A stretch of DNA of 64,000 nt from JAHEJE01 sp965216335. Its GTDB lineage: Bacteria > Pseudomonadota > Alphaproteobacteria > Rhizobiales > Aestuariivirgaceae. The position numbers were made by a program, and so were the translations under genes. How positions within the stretch are numbered: position 1 is the first letter of the stretch; every line of letters begins with the position of its first letter. Shown in pieces: positions 52,162 through 61,755 of the stretch. The notes under the pieces are model-generated. The model was not told the origin of the DNA. It saw only the letters and a program-made list of their open reading frames with translations, and ran no database searches. Location: assembly GCA_965216335.1 (NCBI GenBank), contig OZ244154.1:868001-932000 (forward strand). Direction: 5' to 3'.

Positions 52162-52275
52162 CTACTGTTTCATCATGAGATAGGTGAGAATGACGCCGCA
52201 CAGCATGCCCAGGAAGAACAGCATGATCGGGATTGTCGCCACATCACGGTTCAACAATTCCATCACGATGTCCAT
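52162..52275 (-). CDS. 37-aa single-helix membrane peptide at the end of the dpp operon
   Basis: 37 aa: a short charged start (MDIVMELLNRDVATI), one membrane helix (IPIMLFFLGMLCGVILTYLM) and the tail MKQ. The start lies 16 bases after the dppF-like stop, with AAGG about ten bases upstream, so it would be translated as the sixth gene of the ABC transporter operon. Too short to rank by homology by eye. The compact size, a full transmembrane segment and tight spacing argue for a real gene, perhaps a regulatory subunit of the permease. Confidence 0.5.
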   Translation of the reverse strand: MDIVMELLNRDVATIPIMLFFLGMLCGVILTYLMMKQ

Positions 52276-52291
52276 CACCGCTGCCTTGCTG

Positions 52292-53272
52292 CTATTTCGC
52301 GCCCCGGTCCTCCATCAGATGGCAACTGACCATCACCTTGCCTGACATGGCCAATTCTGGCGCTTCGCTGCGGCACCTGTCAAACACATGCGGACAGCGC
52401 GGATTGAAGGCGCAGCCGACCGGCGGATCGATCGGCGACGGCAATTCGCCCTTGAGCACAATGCGCTGATGCTCCCGGCCCGGATCGGGAACCGGCGTGG
52501 CTGACAACAGGGCCTGGGTGTAGGGATGCTGCGGCTTGGCGAACAGGTCGTCTCTGCCGCCCTGCTCCACCGGCTTGCCGAGATACATCACCATCACCTC
52601 ATCGGCGATGTGCTTGACCACCGACAGGTCGTGCGAAATGAACAGGTACGCGAGATCGAGGCGGTCCTGCAGCTCGGCCAGCAGGTTGAGCACCTGGGCC
52701 TGAATCGACACATCGAGCGCCGACACCGGTTCATCGAGCACTAGTATATCCGGATTGAGCATCAGCGCCCGGGCAATGGCGATACGCTGACGCTGACCAC
52801 CTGAGAACATGTGCGGATAGCGGTCATAGTGTTCGGGGCGCAGGCCAACCGCATCCATCATCTCACGCGCCTTGTTCCGGCGCTCCGACTTAGACAGCGA
52901 GGTGTTCATCTGCAGCGGTTCCTCCAGCGCCGAACCGATCTTCTGGCGCGGATTGAGCGAACCGTAGGGATTCTGGAACACGATCTGTACTTTCGGGCGC
53001 AGTTTCTTGCGTACCTCGTCGCCGGCGTCCGCCAACTCCTCGCCGGCAATCTGCAGCGATCCGGCCGTCGGTTCCTCGATCATGGTGACCAGGCGGGCCA
53101 GGGTCGATTTTCCGCAGCCGGATTCGCCGACCACCGCCAGTGTCTTCTTGCGCCTGAGCTCAAAGCTCGCACCATCGAGCGCCTTGAGCATGACCGGCTC
53201 GCCGAACATGCCCTGCTTGATCGGGTAGTGCTTCTTCAGATCGCGGGCGATCAGGACGACTTCATCGCTCAT
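52292..53272 (-). CDS. dppF: Dipeptide/oligopeptide ABC transporter ATP-binding protein (DppF-like)
   Basis: 326 aa. ABC ATPase with Walker A GESGCGKST, signature FSGGQRQRIAIARAL, Walker B LVLDEPVSALD and the C-terminal oligopeptide-transporter domain (PSPIDPPVGCAFNPRCPHVFDRC) with the conserved cysteines of OppF/DppF, which can bind an iron-sulfur cluster. Its ATG overlaps the dppD stop by four bases. Second ATPase of the five-gene importer encoded at 52292-57875. Confidence 0.92.
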   Translation of the reverse strand: MSDEVVLIARDLKKHYPIKQGMFGEPVMLKALDGASFELRRKKTLAVVGESGCGKSTLARLVTMIEEPTAGSLQIAGEELADAGDEVRKKLRPKVQIVFQNPYGSLNPRQKIGSALEEPLQMNTSLSKSERRNKAREMMDAVGLRPEHYDRYPHMFSGGQRQRIAIARALMLNPDILVLDEPVSALDVSIQAQVLNLLAELQDRLDLAYLFISHDLSVVKHIADEVMVMYLGKPVEQGGRDDLFAKPQHPYTQALLSATPVPDPGREHQRIVLKGELPSPIDPPVGCAFNPRCPHVFDRCRSEAPELAMSGKVMVSCHLMEDRGAK

Positions 53273-54267
53273 TCCGCTGCCTCCCTGCCCGGATGGCCCT
53301 GCGGAACGCCATCTTTCAACGGATAATGGCACAACGCCGATGTCGTATCGCCGTCCGGTCGCACCGGCGGCTCGGCCCGACACTGCTCAGTGGCGAATGT
53401 GCAGCGCGGCGAGAACAGGCAGCCGGCCGGCCGGTCGAACTGGCCGGGCACGACCCCGGGGATCGACGGCAGCTCGCGCGAGTGAGCCCGCTCCGGCAAC
53501 GCTGCCAGGAGAGCCGCTGTGTAAGGGTGATGCGGGTCGTCAAACAAGGACTTGACGGGCTGTTCTTCAACCTTTTGGCCGGCATACTGCACGCTGACCC
53601 GCTCCGCCGTTTCCGCCACCACGCCCATGTCATGGGTGATCAGGATCAGCGCCATGTCGGTTTCCTGCTGCAGCCGGACCAGCAACTCGAGAATCTGCGC
53701 CTGGATGGTCACGTCAAGCGCCGTGGTCGGCTCGTCGGCCACCAGCAGTTTCGGGTTGCAGGCAATCGCCATGGCGATCATAACCCGCTGGTTCATGCCG
53801 CCGGACAGTTGATGCGGAAACGACCCGATGCGTTTTTCCGGCGCCGGGATGCCGACAAGGTCGAGTAATTCAATGGCCCGGGCCCGGCGTTCGGACCGCG
53901 ACAGGCCGAGATGGATCTTCATCGCCTCGCCGAGCTGAAAACCGACCGTGAAGCACGGATTGAGGCTCGACATCGGCTCCTGGAAGATCATCGAAATGTC
54001 CTTGCCGATGATCTTGCGCCGCCCGGCCGACGACATGGACAGCAGGTCCTTGCCGTCGAACGACAGGCGGTCAGCGGTAACCGTCGCCGTCCACGGCAAC
54101 AGCCCCATCATCGCCAGCATGGCAACCGATTTGCCCGAGCCCGACTCGCCGACGATCGCCAGCACATCACCGGCATCGGCCTGAAGCGACAACCTGTCCA
54201 CGGCCCGGAACTGGCCACCCGCGGTGGCAAACTCAACAGTAAGATTTTCGATCTCTAGCAGCGGCAT
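53269..54267 (-). CDS. dppD: Dipeptide/oligopeptide ABC transporter ATP-binding protein (DppD-like)
   Basis: 332 aa. Walker A GESGSGKSV, signature LSGGMNQRVMIAMAI, Walker B LLVADEPTTALD, and the C-terminal oligo_HPY-type region with RPAGCLFSPRCTFATEQC. Forms a heterodimer with the DppF-like protein on the cytoplasmic face. Start ATG at 54267 overlaps the dppC stop by one base (TGATG). A longer reading to 54375 is not needed. Confidence 0.92.
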   Translation of the reverse strand: MPLLEIENLTVEFATAGGQFRAVDRLSLQADAGDVLAIVGESGSGKSVAMLAMMGLLPWTATVTADRLSFDGKDLLSMSSAGRRKIIGKDISMIFQEPMSSLNPCFTVGFQLGEAMKIHLGLSRSERRARAIELLDLVGIPAPEKRIGSFPHQLSGGMNQRVMIAMAIACNPKLLVADEPTTALDVTIQAQILELLVRLQQETDMALILITHDMGVVAETAERVSVQYAGQKVEEQPVKSLFDDPHHPYTAALLAALPERAHSRELPSIPGVVPGQFDRPAGCLFSPRCTFATEQCRAEPPVRPDGDTTSALCHYPLKDGVPQGHPGREAAE

Positions 54268-55184
54268 CACGACCTCTTCAGCTTGGGATCGAGCGCGTCG
54301 CGCAGGCCGTCGCCCATCAGGTTGATGGCCAGCACGGTAAGCAGGATGGCAAGGCCGGGGAATGTCACCACCCACCAGGCGCGCAGGATGAACTCACGCG
54401 CTTCGGCCAGCATGGTGCCCCACTCCGGCGTCGGTGGCTGGGCGCCCATGCCCAGGAAGCCGAGGGCTGCGGCATCGAGGATCGCCGAGGAAAACGACAA
54501 TGCCGCCTGCACGATCAGCGGCGCCATGCAGTTCGGCAATATGGTCATGAACATTGCCCGCACCGGCCCGACGCCGGCGATGCGCGCCGCGGTGACATAG
54601 TCCTTGCCGCGCTCGCCCATCACCGCAGCACGGGTCAGACGCACGTAATGGGGTTGCTGAACGATGGCAATGGCGATCATCGCATTGGTGAGGCTCGGCC
54701 CCAGAATGGCGACCAGCGCCAGAGCCAGCAGCAGGCTCGGAAACGCCAGGATGATATCCATGATGCGCATGACGATGGTATCGAAGGCACCGCCCAGATA
54801 GCCGGAGATCAGCCCGATGACCACACCGACCATGAGCGACAGCGCCACGACGATGCAGCCAACGAACAGCGAGAACCGGCTGCCGTAGATCAGCCGCGAC
54901 AGCATATCGCGCCCGACCGCATCGGTGCCGAGAATGAAACGCCAGTCGCCCCCCTCCTGCCACACCGGCGGCACCAGCAGGGCATCGCGGTACTGCTCGA
55001 TGGCGCCATGCGGCGCGATCACGTCGGCCAGAACGGCGACGACGATGACGGCGATGAAGAACCACATGCCGATAACTGCGCCGCGGTTCTCGCTAAAGTA
55101 ATGCCAAAACTCGGACAGCACCGCCTTGGTACCGCCAGGACGGGTGTCGGCAGGCTCTGAACTGGACAAGGCTTCGTCGGTCAT
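54267..55184 (-). CDS. dppC: Peptide ABC transporter permease (DppC-like)
   Basis: 305 aa. About six membrane helices, the characteristic N-terminal cytoplasmic segment before the first helix, and the EAA-type loop RAAVMGERGKDYVTAARIAGVGPVRAMFMTILPN. One of two inner-membrane channel subunits. Start ATG at 55184 behind GGGAGG, two bases after the dppB stop. Confidence 0.92.
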   Translation of the reverse strand: MTDEALSSSEPADTRPGGTKAVLSEFWHYFSENRGAVIGMWFFIAVIVVAVLADVIAPHGAIEQYRDALLVPPVWQEGGDWRFILGTDAVGRDMLSRLIYGSRFSLFVGCIVVALSLMVGVVIGLISGYLGGAFDTIVMRIMDIILAFPSLLLALALVAILGPSLTNAMIAIAIVQQPHYVRLTRAAVMGERGKDYVTAARIAGVGPVRAMFMTILPNCMAPLIVQAALSFSSAILDAAALGFLGMGAQPPTPEWGTMLAEAREFILRAWWVVTFPGLAILLTVLAINLMGDGLRDALDPKLKRS

Positions 55185-55186
55185 CG

Positions 55187-56200
55187 TTAGCCTCCCGTGT
55201 GCCGGATACGTGGATTGATCAGGCCGTACAGCAGATCGACAATCAGGTTGACCACCATCACAATGGCGGCGATCAGCAACAGTCCGCCCTGCACCGACGG
55301 GTAGTCGCGCCTAAAGATCGAATCGACCATCCACTTGCCAATGCCGGGCCAGGAGAAAATCGTTTCGGTCAGGATCGCGCCGGCCAACAGCACACCAACC
55401 TGCAGGCCGATGGTGGTGATCACCGGGATCAGCGCATTACGCAGCGCATGCACGCCGACGACCCGAGACGGCGCCAGCCCCTTGGCCTTGGCCGTGCGCA
55501 CATAATCCTCGCTCAGCACCTCAAGCATCGCCGACCGGGTCTGGCGGGCAATCACCGCCAGCGGGATGGTGCCAAGCACAATCGTCGGCAGGATGAGATG
55601 CGACAGTGCGGACGTGAACGCCCCCTTCTGGCCCGACAGCAGGCTGTCGATCAGCATGAAGCCGGTCACCGGCGGGAAAAAAAACATCAGCGAAATGCGT
55701 CCCGACACGGGGGTCCACTTCAGAATGCCGGAAAAGAAGATGATCAGCAGCAGGCCCCACCAGAAAATCGGCATCGAGTAGCCGACGAGTGCCGTGCCCA
55801 TGATCGAATGATCGTATGTCGAGCCGCGCTTGACCGCCGCGAACATGCCGGCGGGAATGCCGAGCGCAACGGCAAAAATGATGGCGCAGAGGGACAGTTC
55901 CATGGTCGCTGGAAAACGTGCCAGGAACTCGCTGAACACCGGCTCCTTGGTGACCAGGGATTGCCCCAGATCGCCTTGAAAAATGGCAAAGAAATAATCG
56001 AGGTACTGCTCCCACAGCGGTCGGTCAAAGCCGAACTGCTTAAGCAGCGCGGCATGCCGCTCCGGTGTCAGACCGCGCTCGCCGGCCATGAGCAGAACCG
56101 GGTCGCCCGGCAGCAGCCGGATGAACCCGAAAGAGGCAATCGTCACGCCGATGAAGGTCGGTATGAGCAAACCGATCCGGCGCAGCAGAAATGCAAGCAT
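55187..56200 (-). CDS. dppB: Peptide ABC transporter permease (DppB-like)
   Basis: 337 aa. Six or so membrane helices beginning LAFLLRRIGLLIPTFIGVTI, with FIRLLPGDPVLLMAGE and the EAA loop LEVLSEDYVRTAKAKGLAPSRVVGVHALRNALIP. Partner of the DppC-like permease. Start ATG at 56200. It follows the binding-protein gene after 67 bases that contain a hairpin (56233-56256). Confidence 0.92.
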   Translation of the reverse strand: MLAFLLRRIGLLIPTFIGVTIASFGFIRLLPGDPVLLMAGERGLTPERHAALLKQFGFDRPLWEQYLDYFFAIFQGDLGQSLVTKEPVFSEFLARFPATMELSLCAIIFAVALGIPAGMFAAVKRGSTYDHSIMGTALVGYSMPIFWWGLLLIIFFSGILKWTPVSGRISLMFFFPPVTGFMLIDSLLSGQKGAFTSALSHLILPTIVLGTIPLAVIARQTRSAMLEVLSEDYVRTAKAKGLAPSRVVGVHALRNALIPVITTIGLQVGVLLAGAILTETIFSWPGIGKWMVDSIFRRDYPSVQGGLLLIAAIVMVVNLIVDLLYGLINPRIRHTGG

Positions 56201-56232
56201 GAACTGACCCAACCCCAATCAGTGGAACAAGA

Positions 56233-56256
56233 GGCGCCCGGACAAATCCGGACGCC
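56233..56256 (-). terminator. Intra-operon hairpin between binding protein and permease genes
   Basis: GGCGCCCGGA pairs with TCCGGACGCC (one mismatch) around CAAA, 12 bases beyond the binding-protein stop. No T-run follows on the minus strand, so it is probably an RNA-stabilising or partial terminator that lets more binding protein than permease be made. Confidence 0.55.
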
Positions 56257-56267
56257 CCGTGTGTACG

Positions 56268-57875
56268 TTACTCCTTGATGTCGACGCCATAGAAGTTGTG
56301 GCCGCCGAACGGATCGATCTTGTAGCCTTCGACTTCCTTGCGCATCGCCTTGAAGACAACCGAGTGGGCAATTGTCGCCCATGGCGCTTCGCGCTTGAAC
56401 ACGACCTGCGCCTGTTCATAAAGCTTGGTGCGCTCGGCCGCATCCGACACGACCTTGGCCTTCTGGATCAGGTCCTCGAACTCCTTGTTGCACCATTGCG
56501 CACGGTTCGAGCCGCCAACGGCATCGCAACCGAGCAAAACAGCCAGGAAGTTGTCCGGATCGCCATTGTCGCCAGTCCATCCAAGCAGCACGGCACCGTC
56601 GCGGTCTTCCGCCTTGGAGCGCTTGAGATATTCGCCCCATTCATAGGAGACAATCTCGACCTTGACGCCGATCTTGTCGAAGTCGGACTGGATCAGCTCG
56701 GCCATGCGCCGGGCATTCGGGTTGTACGGACGCTGTACCGGCATTGCCCAGATCTTCATCGACAGGTCCGTGACGCCAGCATCGGCCAGCATCTTCTTGG
56801 CCCCTTCGGGATCGTACGGATCGTCCGAAACGGCATCATTGTAGGACCAGATGGTCGGCGGGATCGGGTTCTTGGCCGCTTTGCCGGCACCCTGGAACAC
56901 CGCATCGAGAATGGCGTTCTTGTTGATTGCCATGTTGAGCGCCTTGCGCACCTCCGGCTTGTCGAACGGCGCCACCTTGGTGTTGTAGGCCATGTAGCCG
57001 ACGTTCAGACCTTCCTGCTGCGGCAGCTTCAGGTCCGGGTCGGAGGCGATGGATTCCAGATCAGCCGGGTTCGGATACGGGTTGAAATGGCACTCTCCGG
57101 CCTTCAGGCGCTGGTGGCGAACCGAGGCATCGGTGGTGATGGCGAACACCAGATCGTCGATCTGCGCCCGGCCGGCCCAGTAGTCGTCATGCGCCTTGTA
57201 GCGGATCACGGCGTCCTTCTGGTAGGCAACGAACTTGAACGGCCCGGTCCCGACCGGCTTCTGGTTCAGGTCTTCCTTGTTGCCGCCGGCATCCAGCTTG
57301 TCGGCGTACTCCTTAGAGACAATCGAGGCAAAATCCATGCCCAGATTGGCGATCATCGGCGCTTCGGGACGGTTCAGCACGAACTTGACCGTGTGGTCGT
57401 CGACCTTGACCACTTCCTTCAGCAGGTCAGGCATCGACATGCCGTCGAAATACTCCCATGCCGCACCGGCGGTATACTGATGCCAGGGGTGATCCTTCTT
57501 GAGCTGACGGTTGAAGGAGAACACCACGTCGTCGGCGTTGAAGTCGCGCGACGGGGTAAAGAAATCTGTGGTGTGGAATTTCACACCCTTGCGCAGGTTG
57601 AACGTGTACACCAGACCATCGTCCGACACCGTCCAGCTTTCCGCCAGACCCGGTGTGATGTTGGTGGTGCCGCGCTCGAATTCGACCAGCTTATTGTAGA
57701 TATGGCGCGAGGAGGCATCGAACGTGGTGCCGGCTGTGTAAAGCGCAGCGTCGAAGCCTTCCGGCGAGCCTTCCGAGCAGTGCACCAGCGTCTTGGCGCT
57801 GGCGCCGCTCACAGCCAGACTGGCCGCACACAAGGCCCCGAACGAGGCTCCGATAAGCTTTTTGGAAAATGACAT
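56268..57875 (-). CDS. dppA: Periplasmic dipeptide/oligopeptide-binding protein (DppA-like)
   Basis: 535 aa. Signal peptide (SFSKKLIGASFGALCAASLAVSGASA) then the SBP_bac_5 fold beginning KTLVHCSEGSPEGFDAALYT. DppA-type features include RHIYNKLVEFERGTTNITPGLAESW and VKFHTTDFFTP. Captures di- or oligopeptides for the membrane complex; heme or other peptide-like ligands are possible. Start at 57875 with GGGAGA upstream. First gene of the operon, so its promoter lies in 57876-58000. Confidence 0.93.
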   Translation of the reverse strand: MSFSKKLIGASFGALCAASLAVSGASAKTLVHCSEGSPEGFDAALYTAGTTFDASSRHIYNKLVEFERGTTNITPGLAESWTVSDDGLVYTFNLRKGVKFHTTDFFTPSRDFNADDVVFSFNRQLKKDHPWHQYTAGAAWEYFDGMSMPDLLKEVVKVDDHTVKFVLNRPEAPMIANLGMDFASIVSKEYADKLDAGGNKEDLNQKPVGTGPFKFVAYQKDAVIRYKAHDDYWAGRAQIDDLVFAITTDASVRHQRLKAGECHFNPYPNPADLESIASDPDLKLPQQEGLNVGYMAYNTKVAPFDKPEVRKALNMAINKNAILDAVFQGAGKAAKNPIPPTIWSYNDAVSDDPYDPEGAKKMLADAGVTDLSMKIWAMPVQRPYNPNARRMAELIQSDFDKIGVKVEIVSYEWGEYLKRSKAEDRDGAVLLGWTGDNGDPDNFLAVLLGCDAVGGSNRAQWCNKEFEDLIQKAKVVSDAAERTKLYEQAQVVFKREAPWATIAHSVVFKAMRKEVEGYKIDPFGGHNFYGVDIKE

Positions 57876-58522
57876 GCTTGATCTCCCTTCTACTGACTTG
57901 CGATGTCTAGGTTCGGCAATCGCTGCAACGTACTTCGACATGTATCGGCCGCTGCAGCGGCATAGGCGATAGCGGGGCGTCCAAATTGCTTCTCAAAACC
58001 AAAATTGGAACAACCCACACGCTCTGGGGACACATTGGCCCGTCAGGCTGCCATATGCAACAGCAAGGTGACACAAACCCGCTTGAAAGGCAGCCAAAAC
58101 CCACCGCTGATGCTCTTTATGCAGGTGTCATCAGCAGCCAACGTGCAATACACGCAGCAAGGGTTTGCCAATCGAGAGCGCTCAAACGCTCGCCCTGCGG
58201 CCAGGCGTTGCGCCCAAGGTCGCGCTTGTTTGCTGCCAAACTGCAGGCTTCAAGCAACGCTCTGGAACTGTCGGCCAAGTACGAGTCGGGCCTGTGCTTT
58301 CGGCAATAATCGAGTGAACCGAAGCTGTCGACGCCGACATCGTAGTCGAACTTCACAGGCGCGACATGAAAGCGCTTACATTCGGGTGACAAAGGGGCAA
58401 TCTTGATATATTGATAGGCCAATCGGGCCCGATCTCTTCTGGCGTCAGGGGCCGCAGGAGAGCAGGTTGCGCGCAAATTGCTACCGCCGAGACGTCGGCG
58501 GACATGTAGGGGAGGTAGTTAG
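57876..58522. other. Intergenic region between the divergent dpp and apr operons
   Basis: 647 bases hold the promoters of both operons, but no clear promoter element was recognised. On the minus strand a reading frame (58117-58476) encodes a plausible-looking 119-residue sequence with no ATG; the only internal start, a GTG near 58359, lacks a ribosome binding site, so it is not called as a gene. Confidence 0.5.
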
Positions 58523-59335
58523 ATGTTCAGCAATCCCTTCGCTGAGCTGGCGGTGTCGATTTCGCCGGGGATCATACAGACCTACGCTGTCTTGATGATC
58601 ATTTGTGTGGTCGGCGGCACGATCTACGACGTCCTGCACAAAAGGAGCGCCAAGTACTTCTTCACCAACTGGAAGAAGTCACAGTCCACCGGCGACCGTC
58701 AGGTGGGCAACGGCGAAATCGTGTCTCTCGCCGTGAAGACGGCGGCCTCGGAGGTGCTCACCTCATCGGAGTTCTGCAACCAGAACCGTCGCATATCGCA
58801 CCTGCTGGGCATGTATGGGTTCATACTCTATGTGCTTGCATCTGCCATCATGATTTTTTGCTACTCGACGTCGGTGTCGGCCGGTATCTGGCCATTCCTG
58901 TGGACGGTGGGTGCCCTGATGATCTGTGCCGGCGGCTACTGGTTCTGGTTCGCCATCCGGGTCGATGTGGCTGCTGAGGGCAATCCATGGTGGCGCATCG
59001 TGCGGGCCGACCTGTTCATTCTGTCGCTCGTGGCGAGCGCCACGTTCGGCCTGTTATGGTCCTGGACGGGCAGCACGCTGCTGCTGATCCTCTACATCAT
59101 CGCCACGACCGTGCTGTTTGGCGGCGTTCCCTGGTCGAAATTCTCGCACATGTTCTTCAAGCCGGCCGCCGCGCTGGAAAAGAGATTGTCCTATGCCAAC
59201 GGATCGGCAATGAATTTGCCGACGCAGACCCGCGACGACCCCGAGCAGCGCAAGCGCCACTCGATGCAGCTGTTGCAGGATGCGCCGATGGACATGGGGC
59301 TTGGCATCAAGCGTGAAGAACCGCGGCACTATTAA
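58523..59335 (+). CDS. aprM: APS reductase membrane anchor AprM
   Basis: 270 aa. Five or six membrane helices (about 15-35, 90-114, 118-145, 160-180 and 185-205) and a hydrophilic C-terminal tail of about 55 residues. It matches AprM, the putative quinone-linked anchor found before aprBA in many sulfur-oxidising proteobacteria that lack qmoABC. It would pass electrons from APS reductase, working in the oxidative direction, to the quinone pool. Start ATG at 58523 has GGGGAGG at ideal spacing. First gene of aprMBA. Confidence 0.88.
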   Translation: MFSNPFAELAVSISPGIIQTYAVLMIICVVGGTIYDVLHKRSAKYFFTNWKKSQSTGDRQVGNGEIVSLAVKTAASEVLTSSEFCNQNRRISHLLGMYGFILYVLASAIMIFCYSTSVSAGIWPFLWTVGALMICAGGYWFWFAIRVDVAAEGNPWWRIVRADLFILSLVASATFGLLWSWTGSTLLLILYIIATTVLFGGVPWSKFSHMFFKPAAALEKRLSYANGSAMNLPTQTRDDPEQRKRHSMQLLQDAPMDMGLGIKREEPRHY

Positions 59336-59378
59336 AAGGCAGTCTGCAAATCCATTTTGAGAGATAAGGAGCCGGCTC

Positions 59379-59858
59379 ATGCCAACCTTCGTCTACATGA
59401 CACGATGCGATGGATGCGGACATTGCGTCGACATTTGTCCCTCCGACATCATGCACATCGATAAGACCTATCGCCGGGCGTACAACATCGAGCCCAATAT
59501 GTGCTGGGAGTGTTACTCCTGCGTGAAGGCCTGTCCACAGAACGCTATCGACGTGCGCGGCTATGCCGATTTCGCACCGCTCGGCCACAGCGTCCGCGTC
59601 AAGCGCGACGAGGAAAAGGGCACCATCGCCTGGCGGATCAAGTTCCGGAACGGCACCGAAAAGAACTTCCTGTCGCCGATCACCACCAAACCGTGGGGGC
59701 GGGATATTCCCAAGCTTGCCGACGTTCCGGCACCCAGCCAGGAAATGCGCGACAGCCAGCTCTTGTACAACGAGCCGAAATACATCCGCCTTGATGATGG
59801 CGGCTTGCACACCCTGGAATCCAATGGTCTTACGATGAAGAAAGGCGTGTATTACTGA
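59379..59858 (+). CDS. aprB: Adenylylsulfate reductase beta subunit
   Basis: 159 aa. Two [4Fe-4S] motifs: Cys10-Cys13-Cys16-Cys20 (CDGCGHCVDIC) and Cys42-Cys45-Cys48-Cys52 (CWECYSCVKAC), then the AprB-specific C-terminal tail that wraps around AprA (LRDDGG-like LDDGGLHTLESNG). Relays electrons between the FAD of AprA and the membrane. Start ATG at 59379 behind AAGGAG. Its stop overlaps the aprA start region by one base. Confidence 0.97.
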   Translation: MPTFVYMTRCDGCGHCVDICPSDIMHIDKTYRRAYNIEPNMCWECYSCVKACPQNAIDVRGYADFAPLGHSVRVKRDEEKGTIAWRIKFRNGTEKNFLSPITTKPWGRDIPKLADVPAPSQEMRDSQLLYNEPKYIRLDDGGLHTLESNGLTMKKGVYY

Positions 59859-61726
59859 TGGCTTACCAAACGATCGTCGAAGACGGCATTGATATTCTGG
59901 TCGTCGGTGCGGGCCTTGGTGGTACCGGCGCGGCCTGGGAGGCCAGGTTCTGGGGGCAGGACAAGAAGATCGTCATTGCCGAAAAGGCCAACATGGATCG
60001 GTCCGGCGCGGTCGCGCAGGGCCTGTACGCCATCAACTGCTACATGGGCACCCGCTGGGGCGAGAACAATCCGGAAGACCATGTCCGCTATGCCCGCATC
60101 GACCTGATGGGGCTGGTGCGCGAGGACCTGCTGTTCGACATGGCGCGCCACGTCGATTCCACCGTGCACCAGTTCGAGGAATGGGGCCTGCCGATTATGA
60201 AGGACCCGGAGACGGGCCGCTATCTGCGCGAAGGCCGCTGGCAGATCATGATCCACGGCGAAAGCTACAAACCCATCGTGTCTGAGGCGGCCAAGAAGTC
60301 CGCAGACGAGGTTTACAATCGCATTTGCGTTACGCACCTGCTGATGGACGAAAGCAAGCCGAACCGGGTGGCCGGTGCCGTCGGATTCAACGTCCGCACC
60401 GGCAACTATCACGTCTTCAAGTCGAAGACCGTGATCTGCGGTGCCGGCGGCGCCTCGAACATCTTCAAGCCACGCTCTGTCGGAGAAGGATCGGGGCGGA
60501 CCTGGTATGCGCCCTGGTCATCCGCCTCCGCCTATGGCCTGATGATCGAGGCCGGCGCCAAGATGACGCAAATGGAAAACCGTATCGTGCTGGCCCGCTT
60601 CAAGGATGGCTACGGGCCGGTCGGTGCCTACTTCCTGCACCTGAAGACCTACACCCAGAACGCCTATGGCGAGGAGTACGAGTCCAAGTGGTTCCCGGCC
60701 CTGCAGAAGATGGTCGGCAAGGAATATCTCGATCCCGAGGCTTCGCATCTGACCCATCGGCCGATACCGACGTGCCTTCGAAATCATGCCCTGATCAACG
60801 AAGTGAATGCCGGGCGCGGCCCCATTCACATGGTGACCATGCGCGCCTTTCAGGACCCGCATCTGGAAGAGGTCGGCTGGGAGAACTTCCTCGGCATGAC
60901 TGTCGGTCAGGCGGTGCTGTGGGCGGCCACGGACGTGGACCCGAAGAACGAGAACCCGGAACTGACCACTTCCGAACCCTATGTGATGGGCTCACATGCC
61001 ACCGGCAGCGGCGCCTGGTGCTCTGGGCCGGAAGACATTTCTCCGCCCGAGTACTTCTGGGGTTACAACCGCATGACCACGGTTGAGGGCCTGTTCGGCG
61101 CCGGCGACGCCGTCGGCGGCACACCGCACGCCTTCTCCTCCGGCTCCTTCACCGAGGGCCGTCTGGCGGCCAAGGCAGCCTGCAAGTACATCGATGACGG
61201 CAAGGCGGAAGGGATATCCGTTTCCGATGCGCAGATCGACCGCCGCCGGGAAGAGGTCTACAAGCCGCTCGAGCACTACAAGATCTACCGCAACGAGATC
61301 GTCGCCGGCGATGTCAATCCGCACTACATCAACCCGAAGCAGGGTCTGGATCGTCTGCAGAAAATGATGGACGAGTATTGCGGCGGCATGACCGTGAACT
61401 ACGTGACCAACGACAAGCTGCTCAACATCGGCCTCAAGAAACTGAAGATCATGGAAGAGGACTTCGAGAGCCTGGCCGCAAAAGACATCCACGAGCTGTT
61501 GCGGGTCTGGGAGCTGAAGCACCGCCATCGCGCTGCCGAATGCGTGACCCAGCATACCCTGTTCCGCAAGGAGACCCGCTGGCCCGGCTACTACTACCGC
61601 GGCGACGCCATGAAGGTCGACGACAAGAACTGGCACGTGCTGACGGTTTCGCGCCGCGACCCAAAGACCGGCGAATACACCATGGAAAAAGCGCCCTGTT
61701 ATCACCTGGTCGGTGAGGACGAGTAG
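59858..61726 (+). CDS. aprA: Adenylylsulfate reductase alpha subunit
   Basis: 622 aa, the normal size. FAD-binding motif ILVVGAGLGGTGAAWEA near the N-terminus, EKANMDRSGAVAQGLYAIN, and family segments NRIVLARFKDGYGPVGAYFLHLKT, RNHALINEVNAGRGPIHM and ATGSGAWCSGPEDISPPEY. It converts sulfite and AMP to APS when run in the oxidative direction (APS to sulfite in sulfate reducers). Direction here is inferred from AprM, the absence of qmo genes and the alphaproteobacterial background. Overlaps aprB by one base. Confidence 0.97.
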   Translation: MAYQTIVEDGIDILVVGAGLGGTGAAWEARFWGQDKKIVIAEKANMDRSGAVAQGLYAINCYMGTRWGENNPEDHVRYARIDLMGLVREDLLFDMARHVDSTVHQFEEWGLPIMKDPETGRYLREGRWQIMIHGESYKPIVSEAAKKSADEVYNRICVTHLLMDESKPNRVAGAVGFNVRTGNYHVFKSKTVICGAGGASNIFKPRSVGEGSGRTWYAPWSSASAYGLMIEAGAKMTQMENRIVLARFKDGYGPVGAYFLHLKTYTQNAYGEEYESKWFPALQKMVGKEYLDPEASHLTHRPIPTCLRNHALINEVNAGRGPIHMVTMRAFQDPHLEEVGWENFLGMTVGQAVLWAATDVDPKNENPELTTSEPYVMGSHATGSGAWCSGPEDISPPEYFWGYNRMTTVEGLFGAGDAVGGTPHAFSSGSFTEGRLAAKAACKYIDDGKAEGISVSDAQIDRRREEVYKPLEHYKIYRNEIVAGDVNPHYINPKQGLDRLQKMMDEYCGGMTVNYVTNDKLLNIGLKKLKIMEEDFESLAAKDIHELLRVWELKHRHRAAECVTQHTLFRKETRWPGYYYRGDAMKVDDKNWHVLTVSRRDPKTGEYTMEKAPCYHLVGEDE

Positions 61727-61755
61727 ACGGTAAGCCGGCCGGCAGAGCACTGCAC

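Noticed and set aside
56259..57872. A 537-residue plus-strand reading frame opposite dppA
   Set aside because: dppA is an unmistakable binding protein with signal peptide and ribosome binding site; the other frame is a shadow.
58117..58476. A 119-residue minus-strand reading frame between the dpp and apr operons
   Set aside because: No ATG; the only internal start is a GTG without a ribosome binding site, and no family resemblance was seen.
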